NCBI GenBank assembly: GCA_001599975.1
Contig: BCIO01000003.1
Location: 3,156,677-3,220,676 of the forward strand
Length of the DNA stretch: 64,000 nucleotides
Direction: 5' to 3'
From: Cystobasidiopsis lactophilus
Taxonomy: Eukaryota > Basidiomycota > Agaricostilbomycetes > Agaricostilbales > Chionosphaeraceae
Shown: positions 45,479 through 57,188 of the stretch, in pieces
Layout of the letters: every line of letters starts with the position of its first letter
Position numbering within the stretch: position 1 is the stretch's first letter
The notes under the pieces: generated by a model
The model's database searches: none
What the model saw: the letters and a program-made list of their open reading frames with translations, nothing else
Told to the model about the DNA's origin: nothing
Translations under genes and position numbers: made by a program

Positions 45479-46650
45479 TCAAGCCTTTCCGGTCAACTTG
45501 ATGAATTCATCATGGATCAACTCTTGAGCATGGTTGAAGGCTAGGTACGGACGTTTCTTCTCGGATTCGTACGATTCAACAAAACTGGCGGCCGTTTTGC
45601 CCCAAGCATAAGCAGTGTCCTTTTGCCCGAAGAAAGGTACGATGTGTTTGACGTGAAAATCCCAAATTCTATCAGGCAGTGTGGCGCCCGACGGATCAGA
45701 GGCAAGTTCGTTCTTCCAAAGATCGGACTCTGAGTGCTTGTGATAGAAAAAGAGAACAGATTCTCCAGTCTGATGGCCTTTGGACGCTAGATAGTCTTGT
45801 AGGGCTTTGGCACCGGCGCCCCGGAGCATGTACGAGCGGGCTTGGTGCGATGAAAAAATGCAAGTCCATTGCTTCATCGTAGGATCATGGTAGACGGCGC
45901 ATCGGCAAGCAAGCTTTGCCCAGGTCAAAACGTAGTCCGAAACCGCAATGCCAACGAAAGGGGAACAAGTAGTTGCTGGAACACTGCGAAGCACTGGTAG
46001 AGACCATCATCAAAGAAAATGACTTGAACAAAATGAAGGGAAGATGCCTACTTGGCATGCGAGCTTTGGGGTCGGCGGCCCTTCCGTAGACTTTAGCCTT
46101 GGCTAGCAGCGCGCAGATTTTGGACAGATCGTTCGTGTGGTGCAGCTCTAGCGCTTCCGAAACGAGACGTATCTCGTGGAGACGGAAGACAAAAGACGCA
46201 AAGCAGATCATATTGGCTGTACGCCTTTATCAGAATTGGAATGCGAACAATGAGCGAGCCCACCTGTGCCTTTGACTTTGACGTTCAACAAAGCCCGGTC
46301 TCTCTTTTTGCGCTGGTTCGCCAACCAACTGGCTTTCTCCGAGGATTTGAGACCTTTGGGTTCAGGTGTGCTTGTAAAAATTTGGAAGGCTTCGGCTTCG
46401 GCGCGCTTAAAGATAGACATTTCGGCCTCTTTCAGTTTGACCTCGGCCCAAAAACATTTCTCCAAGTCGACAAGGAAGCGCATCAAGCGCTGATGGTATT
46501 CTTCAGAGGTGGAACTTGCCGAAATAAGCGCATTGGAGTCGACGCGGAAGGAAGCAAGAAGATATGCGAGTCCTCTGGGCACATACTGCTCCTCGTTGGT
46601 GCCAAGGAAGAGCTTCAAAAACCGCTTTTCGTTTTCGGGAGTTGTCTGGG
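45479..46650 (-). CDS. Unrecognised protein; 5' end unresolved
   Basis: Three exons join cleanly. The upstream one has LKLFLGTNEEQYVPRGLAYL and a charged helix (LKEAEMSIFKRAEAEAFQIF). The middle one has ANMICFASFVFRLHEIRL. The last has FVGIAVSDYVLTWAKLACR and ends ELIHDEFIKLTGKA. Introns lie near 46.21-46.26 kb (GTGGGC...ACAG) and 45.99-46.05 kb (GTAGGC...CCAG). The protein-like composition and frame restoration support a real gene, but I recognise no domain. Upstream of ELAQTTPENEK an in-frame TGA shows that another intron and exon must precede it. I could not find a start ATG with confidence. It may reach into the 46.7-47.6 kb segment. Confidence 0.5.
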
Positions 46651-47822
46651 CAAGTTCTCAGCTCCCTTTGTGGGCGGTACATGTCATCTTACCAGAGGAT
46701 GGTCTCTGTCGTGCAAGTAGAACAGAGCAGGATGGGCACCAAGAGGAGGTAAAGGCGGAGCAGGTAAAGTTTTGAGTCTTGCGAACCTACGCCCGGCATC
46801 AGGGGGGGACGAGTCTCCACGTGGAAAGCTCGCCTTGCAACCAAATCGTCCTCAAGCCACAAATCTCTACTCCAGCATCAGCTGCATCACTAGTCGTGCA
46901 ATAGAGGTCCGGCGTACCGGACGAGCTGTGGCGAATCTACTTCTTTCAGGTCGACCGGGTCGGGCGAAGAAGCGGCATGAATTGCAGAAAGAGCCAAAGG
47001 GAGACCGCTGTCCCGTTGAGCATTCGCAGCCAAACGGAGACCGTCAGCGCGTCGAACAGCCGCGAAGTCTTCGGCAGCTTGTAGCAAGGCAAGGAACTTT
47101 ATTGAGAGGACCTCAGACGGGCTTTCGACGTGCTCGTCTTTGACCACCATATTCGAGAATCAAAAGCGGCCACAGAGACTCGGTCAAATGCAGAAGGACA
47201 ACACGACTGGTCGAAGAAGCGGAAGCTTGCTACGGTAAGGAAGCAGACCAGATCCGGGAAGAATTCTTCAGAACGCGGAATACAGTAACTACAGGCTACA
47301 GGTTTCAGACGATCCTCGCTCCAGTTCAGCAAAATTATGCCGCAACAGTGTGGTCAGCGCCGCTCGCGCTCCTTGGCGGCCAACATCATGATGGGCAGAG
47401 CGGTCTGAAGTGAATTGCGGCTCCGCGATTCTTGAGAGGCGGCGGTCGTTTGGCAGTGACCCAGCAAGCAGCACAACTTACTGAAAGCATGCTCAAACAG
47501 GCGGAGAAACTACAAGGGAGCAGCCAAACACAATGGTCGCCGTGCTCCCAAGCGAATCTGTCAAGCCGCAGCGCCACCGCTGGACGGCGTGACGTCGAGT
47601 CTCATGCAAGGCTCTTGATAAGCCACCTGTCAGAGTAGCGTTGGCGTCTTTGTGCCTTTACATTCGGCCAAGGATACTATACGCTCCTGGTTTGGACACC
47701 CAGCTGCTCGCTGGCTGACAGGCTGCCCGCCCGCGCCCCGCCTCTCTGTTTGGAATGCCCCAGTTTACCCTGTCTCCGAGATCTGTGCGGCACTACCTGT
47801 GGCTTGACCTTCAACCACGAAT
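46651..47822. other. Unassigned segment, possibly 5' exons of the minus-strand gene
   Basis: Minus-strand pieces with some protein character occur: a 61-codon frame starting near 47577 (MALRLDRFAWEHGDHCVW) followed by GTAAGT, and another at 47150-46890 (VESPSEVLSIKFLALLQAA). They could be early exons of the gene at 45479-46650, but I could not build one consistent frame. The right-hand part must also hold the promoter of the SDR at 47823. Confidence 0.3.
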
Positions 47823-49202
47823 ATGGTGGCTGATTACAGTGGGTTGAGCCGAACGCCGATGGCGAGCACGTTGAAGCTGAATCGAGCGGCGTATTGGTGC
47901 AGCTCCCACTGCTACTCCCCACGCCGGCAAGGTGTACATTCTGACTGGGTGGGTTGACTATCTTTACATGAAGACCTTGCGTAATCGACACGAACAGTGC
48001 TGGCAATGGCATCGGCTTGGAAACCGCTCATATCCTCGCCAAAGAGGGCGCCACCCTCTCGCTTTGGGATTGGAATGAAAAGGCCCTGGTCAAAGTCAAG
48101 GCTGATCTGGAGGCTCTTGGAGCTAAAGTCATCACTTCCAAGATCGATATCACCAATGTCGAGCAGGTGAGCGCCTTGCGACCTGCTGGCTCCATTTCTC
48201 ACACTCGAGCACCACTGCAGGTCGAGAAGGCCACCCAAGAAACGGTTGACACGTTTGGAAAGCTAGACGGGGCTGTGAACGCCGCTGCTATCGGATCTCC
48301 GGAGAGCGCAAAGATCGGCGAAGTTTCGGACGAGCGTGAGCGAGGGACCATTTCGTTGTGTTGGTCTTAGGGCTTACCAGGACCCCAAAGTGTTTGATAA
48401 GGTCCATGCGGTCAACGTTGGTGGCACCAGAAACTGCATGAGGTGCGTGGTCGTGATCCAAGCGAAGAGTTCTTCCACTCACTGCCCAACGCAATAGGGC
48501 CGAGGTCAAGCGCCTCAAGGCTGGCGGCTGCATCGTTAACATTGCCAGTGACAGTGGTTTGTTTGGCGAATGGGGCGCTTCGTAAGCTGTTTGTTTCGAA
48601 ATCGAAGTGTGGCGGGTTTAAATATCTGTATCGATCCAGAGCATACGGCAGCTCCAAGCATGCTGTCGTGGGGTTGACACGCATTGCCGCAAAGGGTTTG
48701 TTTTCGCTGTTTCAACTCGTTTGGCTTCGCGCTGAAGCCCTGGAGCAGATTACGGGGCACAAGGCATTCGAGGTCGGTTTTTTCAGGCTGCTTTGCTTAT
48801 TGCTCCGCTCACACGCCCATGCAGTTGTTGGAGTCTGCCCGGGTCCAATCGATACCCAGATGCTCAGGGATCACGGTGGCTCGGAGCGGGTTTATGGTCT
48901 CGAAGGTGAGTTTTGTGGGAAGCGCCGACTGACCTTCTCAAAACCATCCTTGCTAGCGATTGGGAATGTGACCCAACTGAAGAGATTGGGGCGACCTGAA
49001 GAGATTGGACAGTGAGGCACATCGTCCGAACTGACTGAATTTGTCTCATTTGCTCCTCGTACCAGCATGATTGCATTTTTGCTGTCCGACAAGGCCTCGT
49101 ACTGCACAGGCAGCATGTTTCAAGTGGACGGTGCGTACCTGCCCCCTGTTCGAGACATTGTGGCTTACTTTACTTTATGGTGCAGGCGGCTTCCTCTGCT
49201 AG
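47823..49202 (+). CDS. FabG-like short-chain dehydrogenase/reductase
   Basis: Many exons, about 290 residues. Exon 1 is 16 bases (47823-47838). Removing the 64-base intron 47839-47902 gives MVADYTPTATPHAGKVYILTG. Next come TGAGNGIG (cofactor motif), SLWDWNEKAL and DITNVEQ. NAAAIG and VNIASDSG carry the catalytic Ser region, and YGSSKHAVVG is the YxxxK. The sequence continues KDYGAQGIRVVGVCPGP, GRPEEIG and a Rossmann ending QVDGGFLC. All are classical SDR landmarks. Role: NAD(P)-linked oxidation or reduction of a hydroxy or keto group; substrate unknown. Convergent with the Rieske oxygenase 210 bases away, so a shared catabolic role is possible but unproven. Confidence 0.85.
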
Positions 49203-49412
49203 AAGCGCCTTCCAACTCAGATTCGTCGAATCCGATGTGGACAGGAAAGGCAGCGAGTGCGTTTACCGGAGAAGAGAGCGTTTTTGAACGCTGTCGGCCT
49301 TGCAATTTGACCACAACAACTATCCCTTATTGACAATCTATAGACATAATGTTCGTTCGTTCTTCTAGCCCACAACCGGAGAGCCCATAGCGACATGCGA
49401 AGCTACCAAGCC

Positions 49413-51248
49413 AACTGACTCTTCTCTGATCCCATGCTGGTGCAGATCTTGGAAGCTGCGCACTCATCGCCATGTCGCTGGGACAGAGGGCGCGCAGGTT
49501 CGATTTCGTGGCCCGCTTTCTGCTCAGCAGCGAAATGCTCTTCGCATTGGCGCAACGTCAATCCTTGGTAGTCTGTATAGTTTGCTCAGCGGGGCGCGTT
49601 ACATCTGACGTAGGCCGGAAACTCACACAGCACGCCGTTCTCCTTCTTGGGGTGAAGAATGCCCTTGCCTGTTTATGTACGCAAAATAAAACTCTGGCCA
49701 GACAAAAAGAGATCGAAGACGCACTGTAGACACCAGCGTTCAGCGCGCGCTGGGTGGCTTCGCACAAGTCGAAGTCTTCTTGCTCGACATTCTCGTAGAA
49801 CACCATGAACTCGCGAAGCTCTTCCATGCTGACGCCCTTGCGGCGAAACACGTCGTACTCCATGCGAGAGTGGGTGGCGTCGATCGGCACAGTGCGCATC
49901 CTATTTTTGCGCGCTCAGCCAACACCACACTTGAAAACCAGGCAACTGGCTTACATGTAGAACATAGTATTACAGGTTCTGTTCGACCAGTCAGGCAGGT
50001 CGAGCAGCTCCAAAGGACGGAACCTACGTGACGCCCACGCTGGGCTGGGTGAAAGTGAAGGTAGGGGGGTTGGCTTCATGAACTGCGTCCTTGCCGGAGA
50101 GAGGTGCGACATGGCGCGCAAAGTTCTGGAAAGGGACAACGGTGTATTGGTCAAGCTGTATACAGCCAGCAGTTAGCCACTTGACTCAAACCGAAGAGCG
50201 CGGATCACACCTTCAAAGTCTTCGCAAAGCCCGGGTGTCCGATCGAGCAGTGATAGCACTCTTGGTAGCCGTCCATCAAAGTCCTGAAACAGAGCGCTTA
50301 GGTTGACTCAGCGTCATTTCGGCGATGGGCACCTACTTCCAGTTGTAGTTGCCTGGTGAGGGAAATGTCAGCACTTGTCCAGTCAGACTGCTTTGGAACG
50401 GGCGCACCAACAACTTCCCATCCATACGCATACTCGTACTCGTCAACAGGGAGGTGTTGCCACTCCTGTGGCAAATTGCCGAAGTAGTCCGCGAACGGCT
50501 CAGGCTCTTCTGCGCTGAAGTTGATGAATATAAAGCCTTTGTCGGTGATGTGGACATGGATAGGGAAGAGGCCCTGCTTGAGGAATCAGAAGAGCCTTGT
50601 CAAGCAGCTGGCCGACCTACATTGTCTTCCTTCTTGAAATCAGGCTCCGTGTCGAACTTGGGCGCCTTGGCCAGGGCACCATCGGTGGTCCTGTACGACC
50701 ATCTGGCGCTAGTCCTTAGATCCATGGCCTTGATTAACAAAGGTGATGCCTTACTGATGGTAGCGGCATTGCAAGATGCTAGCATTGCCAGATGTCTGGT
50801 GGACAAGTTAGGCAGCGACAGGGTACACTCAGCGCTCGACACACCTTGGTAATGATCGGGAAGGCCTGAGCGAGAAATTTGAGACCCTCAAACGAGGAGA
50901 AGACAGGAGGTCAAGCTCACGCGATGGCGGCAAGAGTTGTGGAAGGCCTTGTATTCGTTATTCCTGCTGTGAGTTAGCGTGGAGCTTGTTCAAGCAAAGG
51001 GGAAAGACCCACTTGGTGTAGATCAAGAAATAAGGGAAGCCCGCGTACTCTTGCGAGATGTAATCGCCGGCTTTGCTGAACCGCAAGGTGTGCGAGGCCA
51101 AGATCCACTTTTGCGAGAAGAGGGCCCGCCTCTCCAGCTCATACCACTTCTGGCTTCGGAAAGCTTCCGCAGGGAGACTCTTGGCCATCTCTTTGTTGCC
51201 GGGCAGGTCAGTTAGGGAAGGAGCCATGATGACGCGCTGGGCCGCCAA
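49413..51248 (-). CDS. Rieske non-heme iron oxygenase (choline/carnitine monooxygenase-like)
   Basis: About 440 residues in roughly ten exons. The N-terminus has WYELERRALFSQKWILASHT. The Rieske cluster is CRHRAFPIITK...GNASILQCRYH, giving C-x-H-x17-C-x2-H after splicing. Next come WSYRTTDGALAKAPKFD and QGLFPIHVHITDKGFIFINF. DGYQECYHCSIGHPGF carries the mononuclear iron His pair. The C-terminus has GVLYYQGLTLRQCEEHF and EIEPARPLSQ. Family members hydroxylate choline, carnitine or aromatic substrates with O2 and electrons from a reductase. I see no reductase gene here. The residue after the last cluster His is Gln (CRYHQWSY), where Gly is usual. One exon is 21 bases. Confidence 0.9.
50845..50865 (-). 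other. 21-base microexon in the Rieske oxygenase
   Basis: The exon encodes Ala-Phe-Pro-Ile-Ile-Thr-Lys, between the two cluster-ligand pairs. It is bounded by GTGAGC...CTCAG on its 5' side and by GTGTGT on its 3' side. It is in frame (seven codons), so skipping would delete part of the iron-sulphur loop without a frameshift. Confidence 0.75.
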
Positions 51249-51658
51249 TCAGGGTTATCAGCGATCGTCCCGATGCAATGAGATTCTTTGGATTCGACTC
51301 ACATTTCTCGTTGTTAGAACTATGTACGAGCTTCCAAGGTCGTTTTGGAGAGAAGGATCAAGGAGAGGGGCGACCAAAGGAAAGTTGAGTTGCGACCACA
51401 GCCGAATTAAAGCTCAAAGCGGGTCGCGCGGGATTGACCCCAGATTCGAAGGATGGTCCGCGCGTGATCAGGCCTAGAACGAAGTGATAGTAGTAGTGGG
51501 CGCTGATGCAAAGCATGGGCAAGGTGCCAAGAAGCGGCAAAGGGAAAAAAAGGGCAAAGCAAGAGCGGCAAACCGAGAAGAAAAGTTGATGAAAGCAAAC
51601 CAGCTTGTTTCAATGTGATATGGCAAGTGAAAAAATGATAGAGCAGCCCTGGGGAGCA
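51249..51658. promoter_or_regulatory. Upstream region of the Rieske oxygenase
   Basis: 410 bases between the HMG-CoA reductase stop and the Rieske start, both genes being on the minus strand. It should hold the HMG-CoA reductase... upstream neighbour's promoter for the Rieske gene only. No gene is supported; open frames on either strand are short and unlike protein. Confidence 0.35.
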
Positions 51659-54600
51659 TTATTTGTAGTGAATTGGAACCGGCGTGCCCTCGGAGGAGGC
51701 AGAGGCCAAGGGCGTGATAGATGCGCTCTTTAGAAGTGAGTGATGTTTGCCCGCGGGTCCCGGAGTCGAAGGGCGCGTCGGAGCAGGAGTTAGATATGTG
51801 TGTTGAGTAGCTTTAAATGTAGCGGGAGTGGCAGGGGCAGAGCGGTTGAGGGCGAGATGGCTCTTGACGAGGTGGCCGGAAGCGAGGGCCGCCATGAGCG
51901 ACAGCTCGCCAGCCATGACCGAGGCGCAGATGATCCTGGCCAAGCGCTGCGCATTAGCGCCAGGTTGGGTCTGGTGGGGGCCGGCCACGCCAAGCATCTC
52001 GAGCATGGCGCGCTGAGGGCCGAGAGTCGTGCCGCCTCCGATGGTGCCCACTTCGATGCTGGGCATGGTGCATGTGATGAGCAAGTCTTGACCATCGTTG
52101 ACACTGTACGACGTGAGTGGTTGGATTAGAAGGGACTACAGATCGCAGGAGGGAGCACCACGCACGCCTCCATCAAAGTCATGCAGTTAGAGCTCTCCAC
52201 GTTCTGGGCCGGGTCTTGGCCAGTTGCCATGTAGATAGCCTGCCCATTCGGAGTGAGCAATGGAAGGAGAACAACGATGGGAACAGCAAAAACACACTGT
52301 GAGGATGTTGGCGGCGTGGGCGTTGTTGCCGCCCATGCTGCCAGCCATGGCGCTCCCGATTAAGTTTTTGGTTACATTAAGATTAACAAGGTCGGACACG
52401 GTCGTTTTGAGGATGGACTTGACGACGGCGCCGGGGATGACGGCCTCGGAGACGACCGACTTGCCGCGCCCCTCGATCCAGTTGATAGCGGCGGGCTTCT
52501 TGTCGGTACAGTAGTTGCCGGAGAGGGCAATGATGCGCATGCTGGGAAAGTACTCGAGCATGGTTTCGAGGGCGCGCTCGGTGCCTTTAGAGATCATGTT
52601 CATGCCCATGGCGTCGCCAGTCTGAGTGGCGAAGCGGACGAAGAGGTTGCGGCCGGCCATGGCGCACTTGAGGGTTTGTAGGCGGGCGTAGCTGGACGTG
52701 GTGTTGAACGCGGCCTTCATGGTCGTGCTGCCTTCCTCGGACTCGATCCATGCGCGGGCGCGGGCGGTCTCCGTGACGCTGGGGAAGAGCAAGGCGGGGC
52801 CTCGGGTCATGGCGTCCTTGGTCAAGACGGTGGTGGCGCCTCCGCCGGCGTTGATGGCCTTGCAACCACGCGAGGTGGAAGCGACCAGGGCGCCTTCGGT
52901 GGTGGCCATGGGAATCGGTAGGGGCACGCCGTCGATGCGCAAAGGTCCAGCGATGCCCATGGGGATGGGCACGTAGCCGACCACGTTCTCGCAGCATTGG
53001 CCCATGACTTTGGAGTAGTCGTAGTGCATGAACGGCAGGCCGGACGCTTCCAAAGTCTTGGTGGCCGAAGCGCGAGCTGTGAAGAAAATGCCATTCTCTC
53101 AGAGCCAATTCTACAGTGAGAGGGCGCTACTCACAGATCAAAGCGCGTCGGATGCGCACGGCGCGCTGGTGGTCCTTCAACAGCTTCTCGAGCGCATAAG
53201 CCGCAATCTTGCCCTTTTGCACCATCAAGATGATCTCCTCGTCGACCAACAGCAGCGCGCCCTCTCCGCCAGCGAAGATCTCGACGCACTCCTCCAGCGA
53301 GCGGGGTTTGCGAGGGGTGATGGGGTCCTCCTCGTCGAACGTCGTGGCCGGCGTGTCGGTGCCGAGGCCAGAAGTCATCGACGACGTCTCTGACAACACC
53401 GAGGGAGTGACGGAGATGGCAGGTTGGTGCGCACCATTGGTGATGGTGGTGGTGGAAGCAGTGGTGATAGGCTGCAAGGCAGCGACGGTCGACTGCCTCG
53501 ATCTCGGCTTCATCTTCAATGGCGATTCCGGCTGCGACTTTTCCCCATCCGACTGAGCCTGCTGCCAGGAGCCACTCTCCTCCGTTTGAGCGGCCAGCGA
53601 GCTAGGCGGTAGGCCATCCAGCTTCAAAGACGGCTTTCTCCGCCCAGCTCTGGCCGCAGCCAAGATGTTGTCCGAGCTGGCCGAGTGACGGCGCAGGAGC
53701 TTGCCTGGCTTCTCGTCTTCCAGATCCAATTGGCCAGTGGCGGCGAGGAGGATGCGGGCTGCGGACTCGGCCGCTTCGGCGCGAGAGGAGCCAAGCGCGA
53801 GACCCTTGATGAGATAGCCATTAAGGAAGACGGAGAGCGCCAAAGCGATGACGATCCACTTGGACATGACGGGGTCGCCGACCAAGGAAGACCAGGAGGT
53901 CATGAATCGGTCCAAGGTGGAAGGCATGTCGGTGCCACCCAGCGTCCTTCCAGAGGCAGGTGGGAGGGAAGAGAGGCCGGGGACGTGCATGTGGACGTAG
54001 ATGGGCGACAAGACATGGGCGAGGATGTCGACTGACGGGGGGTGCAAAGCGGACAGCAAGTCCAAAGTCGCCGCCACCGACGGGGTCGCAGCGTCGAGCT
54101 TGAGATCGCCGGCTGACGGGTTGGACGAGTTGCGGAGGATAGCCGTCTTGGTCGACAAAGTGGTGCAGAGGTTGAGGACGTGCAAGCCGACGAAGATGGC
54201 CAGCAGGATCAACTTGATCCGGGGCCCGCCGGCGTTCCGCGAGGCAGCGGTGGCGGTGGCGGGCTCGTTGGGGGCGCGGCCGGTCAAGAGCTTGATGACG
54301 CTCTGCTTGCGGGTGAGGTCCTCGGCGGGGGAAGCCGGCTCGTCGTCCAAGATGCGGGCGAGGTCCGTGCTCGAGTCGGTCCGGCGGGTGCCTCTTAGCA
54401 ACTTGATCCGGTGGACCTGTGACGCACCTTCTATGTTAGCTACAGGGTCATTAGCTCAAGGAAGACAGCAACGCACCTCGACCAAAACGGTCAGGATGGC
54501 GATATAAAACACGAACAAGAACAGGCAGTCGAAAGCCAAGATCAAAGCTCCCAGCTGGCAAAACTCCATCAAGCCGGAGACGCCGCTCATGGCTCCGACA

Positions 54601-56225
54601 CCGAGGACGGCAATCTCGACGAGGTAGTCCCTGACGATCTGCGGCCCGTGGCGGTTGACAGCAGAGACGACGATGTCGCCCGCGGTTCGGAATTCGATCC
54701 GGCCCGGCGTGAGCGGAGGGGCGGCTTGGGGGAAGGAGGAGTCTTCAGAAGCCGAGCGGCGGTCCAGGGCGCTCGAAGGGGCAAGGTACTGGAAGTAAGA
54801 GTACTCCGAAGACTTGGCCACGTTGGTGGTGGACAGAGGTTCGTTGCCGTTGATGGCGGGGTGGCGGAAGACGGCTTTGGCTAGGACAAAGGGCTTGTCG
54901 AAGCCGACGACGACCACCAGGAAAGGTAAGGCCTCGGAGAGGGTGACCGGGTTGACGGTCATGTGCAAGAGGTAGGCGAAGAAGAGGGCCACTAGGAAAG
55001 CGAACACACTCGAAACCAAGACCGAGCAGGCTGTGCGATAAGCATACTCATGTTAGATCTCTTTGTGCGGAGGTCTGAGGGGAAGGGTGTCACGCACCGA
55101 GGGAGAACTTGGACCCGAGCTTGCGCATGTTGAGGAAGAGGTTGACAAAAGTGGCGTGCATCAAGATGTAGGCGCAGAGCATGACCCCGATATCAGCCGA
55201 ATCCGCTTTCTGGAGAAGCCGTCCACTTGTTGAGCTCATCTTCCGAGCTCTAGGCAGAGGACCGAGACTCACCCTCGCCAATCGCCAAAAGCGCAAGACG
55301 AACGCTTTGGCCGCGTAAACCATCCACCTGACGCTCCGCATCTCCCTCAAGCTGCCATCCCTGCCTTCGCCCGGGCTCCGAGGGCTCAAAGGCAACGAGA
55401 TGCCCAGACCGGTGGGAGACCTCGAGTTGGTGTGGTTAGCGAGTTGGGCGGGCGGATGGGGCAGGCGGGCGTCCAGCGGCGTGAAAGTGGTTTGGCTAGA
55501 GGCGGAGGTCGTGGGGGAGAGGGCGAAGAGCTGGGCGAGCCACTCGGCCTGGGCGTGCTCTGTCCCTTTCGCAAAACCAAAGGTTAGGACGGTGGACCGG
55601 GGGGTTGGGAAGTAGGCTTCGTCCGAGGTCAACCCAAGCGTAGAGTTGAGGTGGGACGTGTGGAAGCAGCCGAGGGAGGATTGGTAGCACAAATCCGGGT
55701 CAAAGAGCAGGCGGCCATCGACGACGTCCATCTCCAGCCGCAGCTGGCGGCTGAACGAGTCGACTTGCTCGAGCACCTGTGCGATCCCCTCCTTGTTGTC
55801 GCTGGAGGAGCTGCCGAGGGAGAGGACGACTTGCTGGAGGTGCACAATCTTATCCCTCGACGCCAGCTGGGAGCCGTCGCCCACGCCGACCCACTTGTCC
55901 TTGATGCGGCGCAGGATCAACGAGGGCCTTTCCTGCTGCTGCTGGTCCTCGTAGGCGGACGTGGAGGCGGAGAAGGGCAGGTCGGCGTTGAGGAAATCCG
56001 AGTCTTTGACAGCCTGGAGCAGCTGGAAGTAGCACAGCGTGACCAGGATGAAGCCGCCGACCTGTGCGCGTGCTTGCTCGTCAGCCAACCTGCCGAGTCC
56101 TGCAACACTGGCCTGCCAAGGAGACAACGCACGATGACCTCGATGGGGTAGGCGGCCGCCAGTTTAGCGACGATAGCGAGTTTGCGCAGAGGCCGCACGC
56201 CTTTCGCCTTTGTCGCCCGGGCCAT
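51659..56225 (-). CDS. HMG1: HMG-CoA reductase
   Basis: About 1,400 residues. The N-terminal half is membranous, starting [20 protein letters not shown]. The sterol-sensing-domain region has [18 protein letters not shown] and [18 protein letters not shown] variable linker follows, then the catalytic domain: [96 protein letters not shown] and [14 protein letters not shown] with the catalytic His. Role: NADPH-dependent conversion of HMG-CoA to mevalonate in the ER, rate-limiting for sterols and isoprenoids. Longer than the yeast enzymes, mainly in the luminal loop near 55.3-55.9 kb and a Thr/Pro-rich tail after the last catalytic motif. Confidence 0.96.
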
Positions 56226-57188
56226 GGTTTGCGGTGTACTGTTAAGAGTACTGTTCTGTCGCTGTGGGAGGAGGTGAGAAAACGCGGGGTTGGATTCAGG
56301 CCCGAGAGAGGAGAAAGCCTTTTGTCGAAAGGGCGCCTTTTTGTTGCTGGGACCGAGGGGCGGGCGTTCGCGCTCGTTTAGGATTAAGTGTTAGGGCGAG
56401 GGGGTATTGAGCTGCACTGATGTAAAGTCTACCACATAAGGACGGAGGGCGAGAACAGAAATGCAAAGCAGAAGCGGGCGGCAGTGCAGGGAGAAGAAAG
56501 AGTCGCCCGACGAAAATTGAGGCCTGACGCGACTTTGCTGGGGCCACGGAACAAGGGGCTCCTGCTTTAGGCCTTACAAGCATCTGAGTGCATCTGCCAG
56601 CTCCTTTACACCCCGTACAGCCCACATTCATGCGCATGAACCTGCTTTGAGCGCACTGGCTTTGCCACCCACCTCCGCCTTTCCCCGGCTGCCTCCTCGG
56701 CATCCCTCCCCAGCCTCTGTCTCGCCCTCTTGCTGCTCAATCTAGCATCTGCAATGCTGGCAAAAGCCACAAGGACGCGAACTTAGCGCGATAACAAGCT
56801 TCCTGGGCTTGTTCCTTATTATTCAAAACGCGTCTTTCCAATGAGACACCTTTTTTTAGCCGAGGGCGGCTTCTTTCTGGGAGTTGAGCCATAAGTCTGG
56901 AACTCTGAATCGATGCGCGACTTGCTTCTCAGAGAGGTGGCAGTGAGCAGTCAAGGCAAGCAAGGACAGAACTTGTTGCAGCACAGCAAAAACTGAAACG
57001 ACGGCAAGCCCTCCATCCAACTGGCCGAAGAACGCCCAATCATTAGTTCCCAATAAGCACAAAAAGGCAGATTCAAAGTCCCAACAGACGGCAGGGAAGT
57101 CGAGAGGAAAAGTTCGAAAATAGATTTTGGGTGGCGGCGAGCGCTTTGGGGGAGGTGGTGGCAAAACGCAAAAAGCAAAAATGTCGCT
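56226..57188. promoter_or_regulatory. 963-base upstream region of HMG-CoA reductase
   Basis: The region spans from the HMG-CoA reductase ATG to the stop of the secreted-protein gene. It is the longest gene-free stretch here apart from short spurious frames. I looked for sterol-response-like elements and saw no convincing match. It may carry a long 5' leader. Confidence 0.4.
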
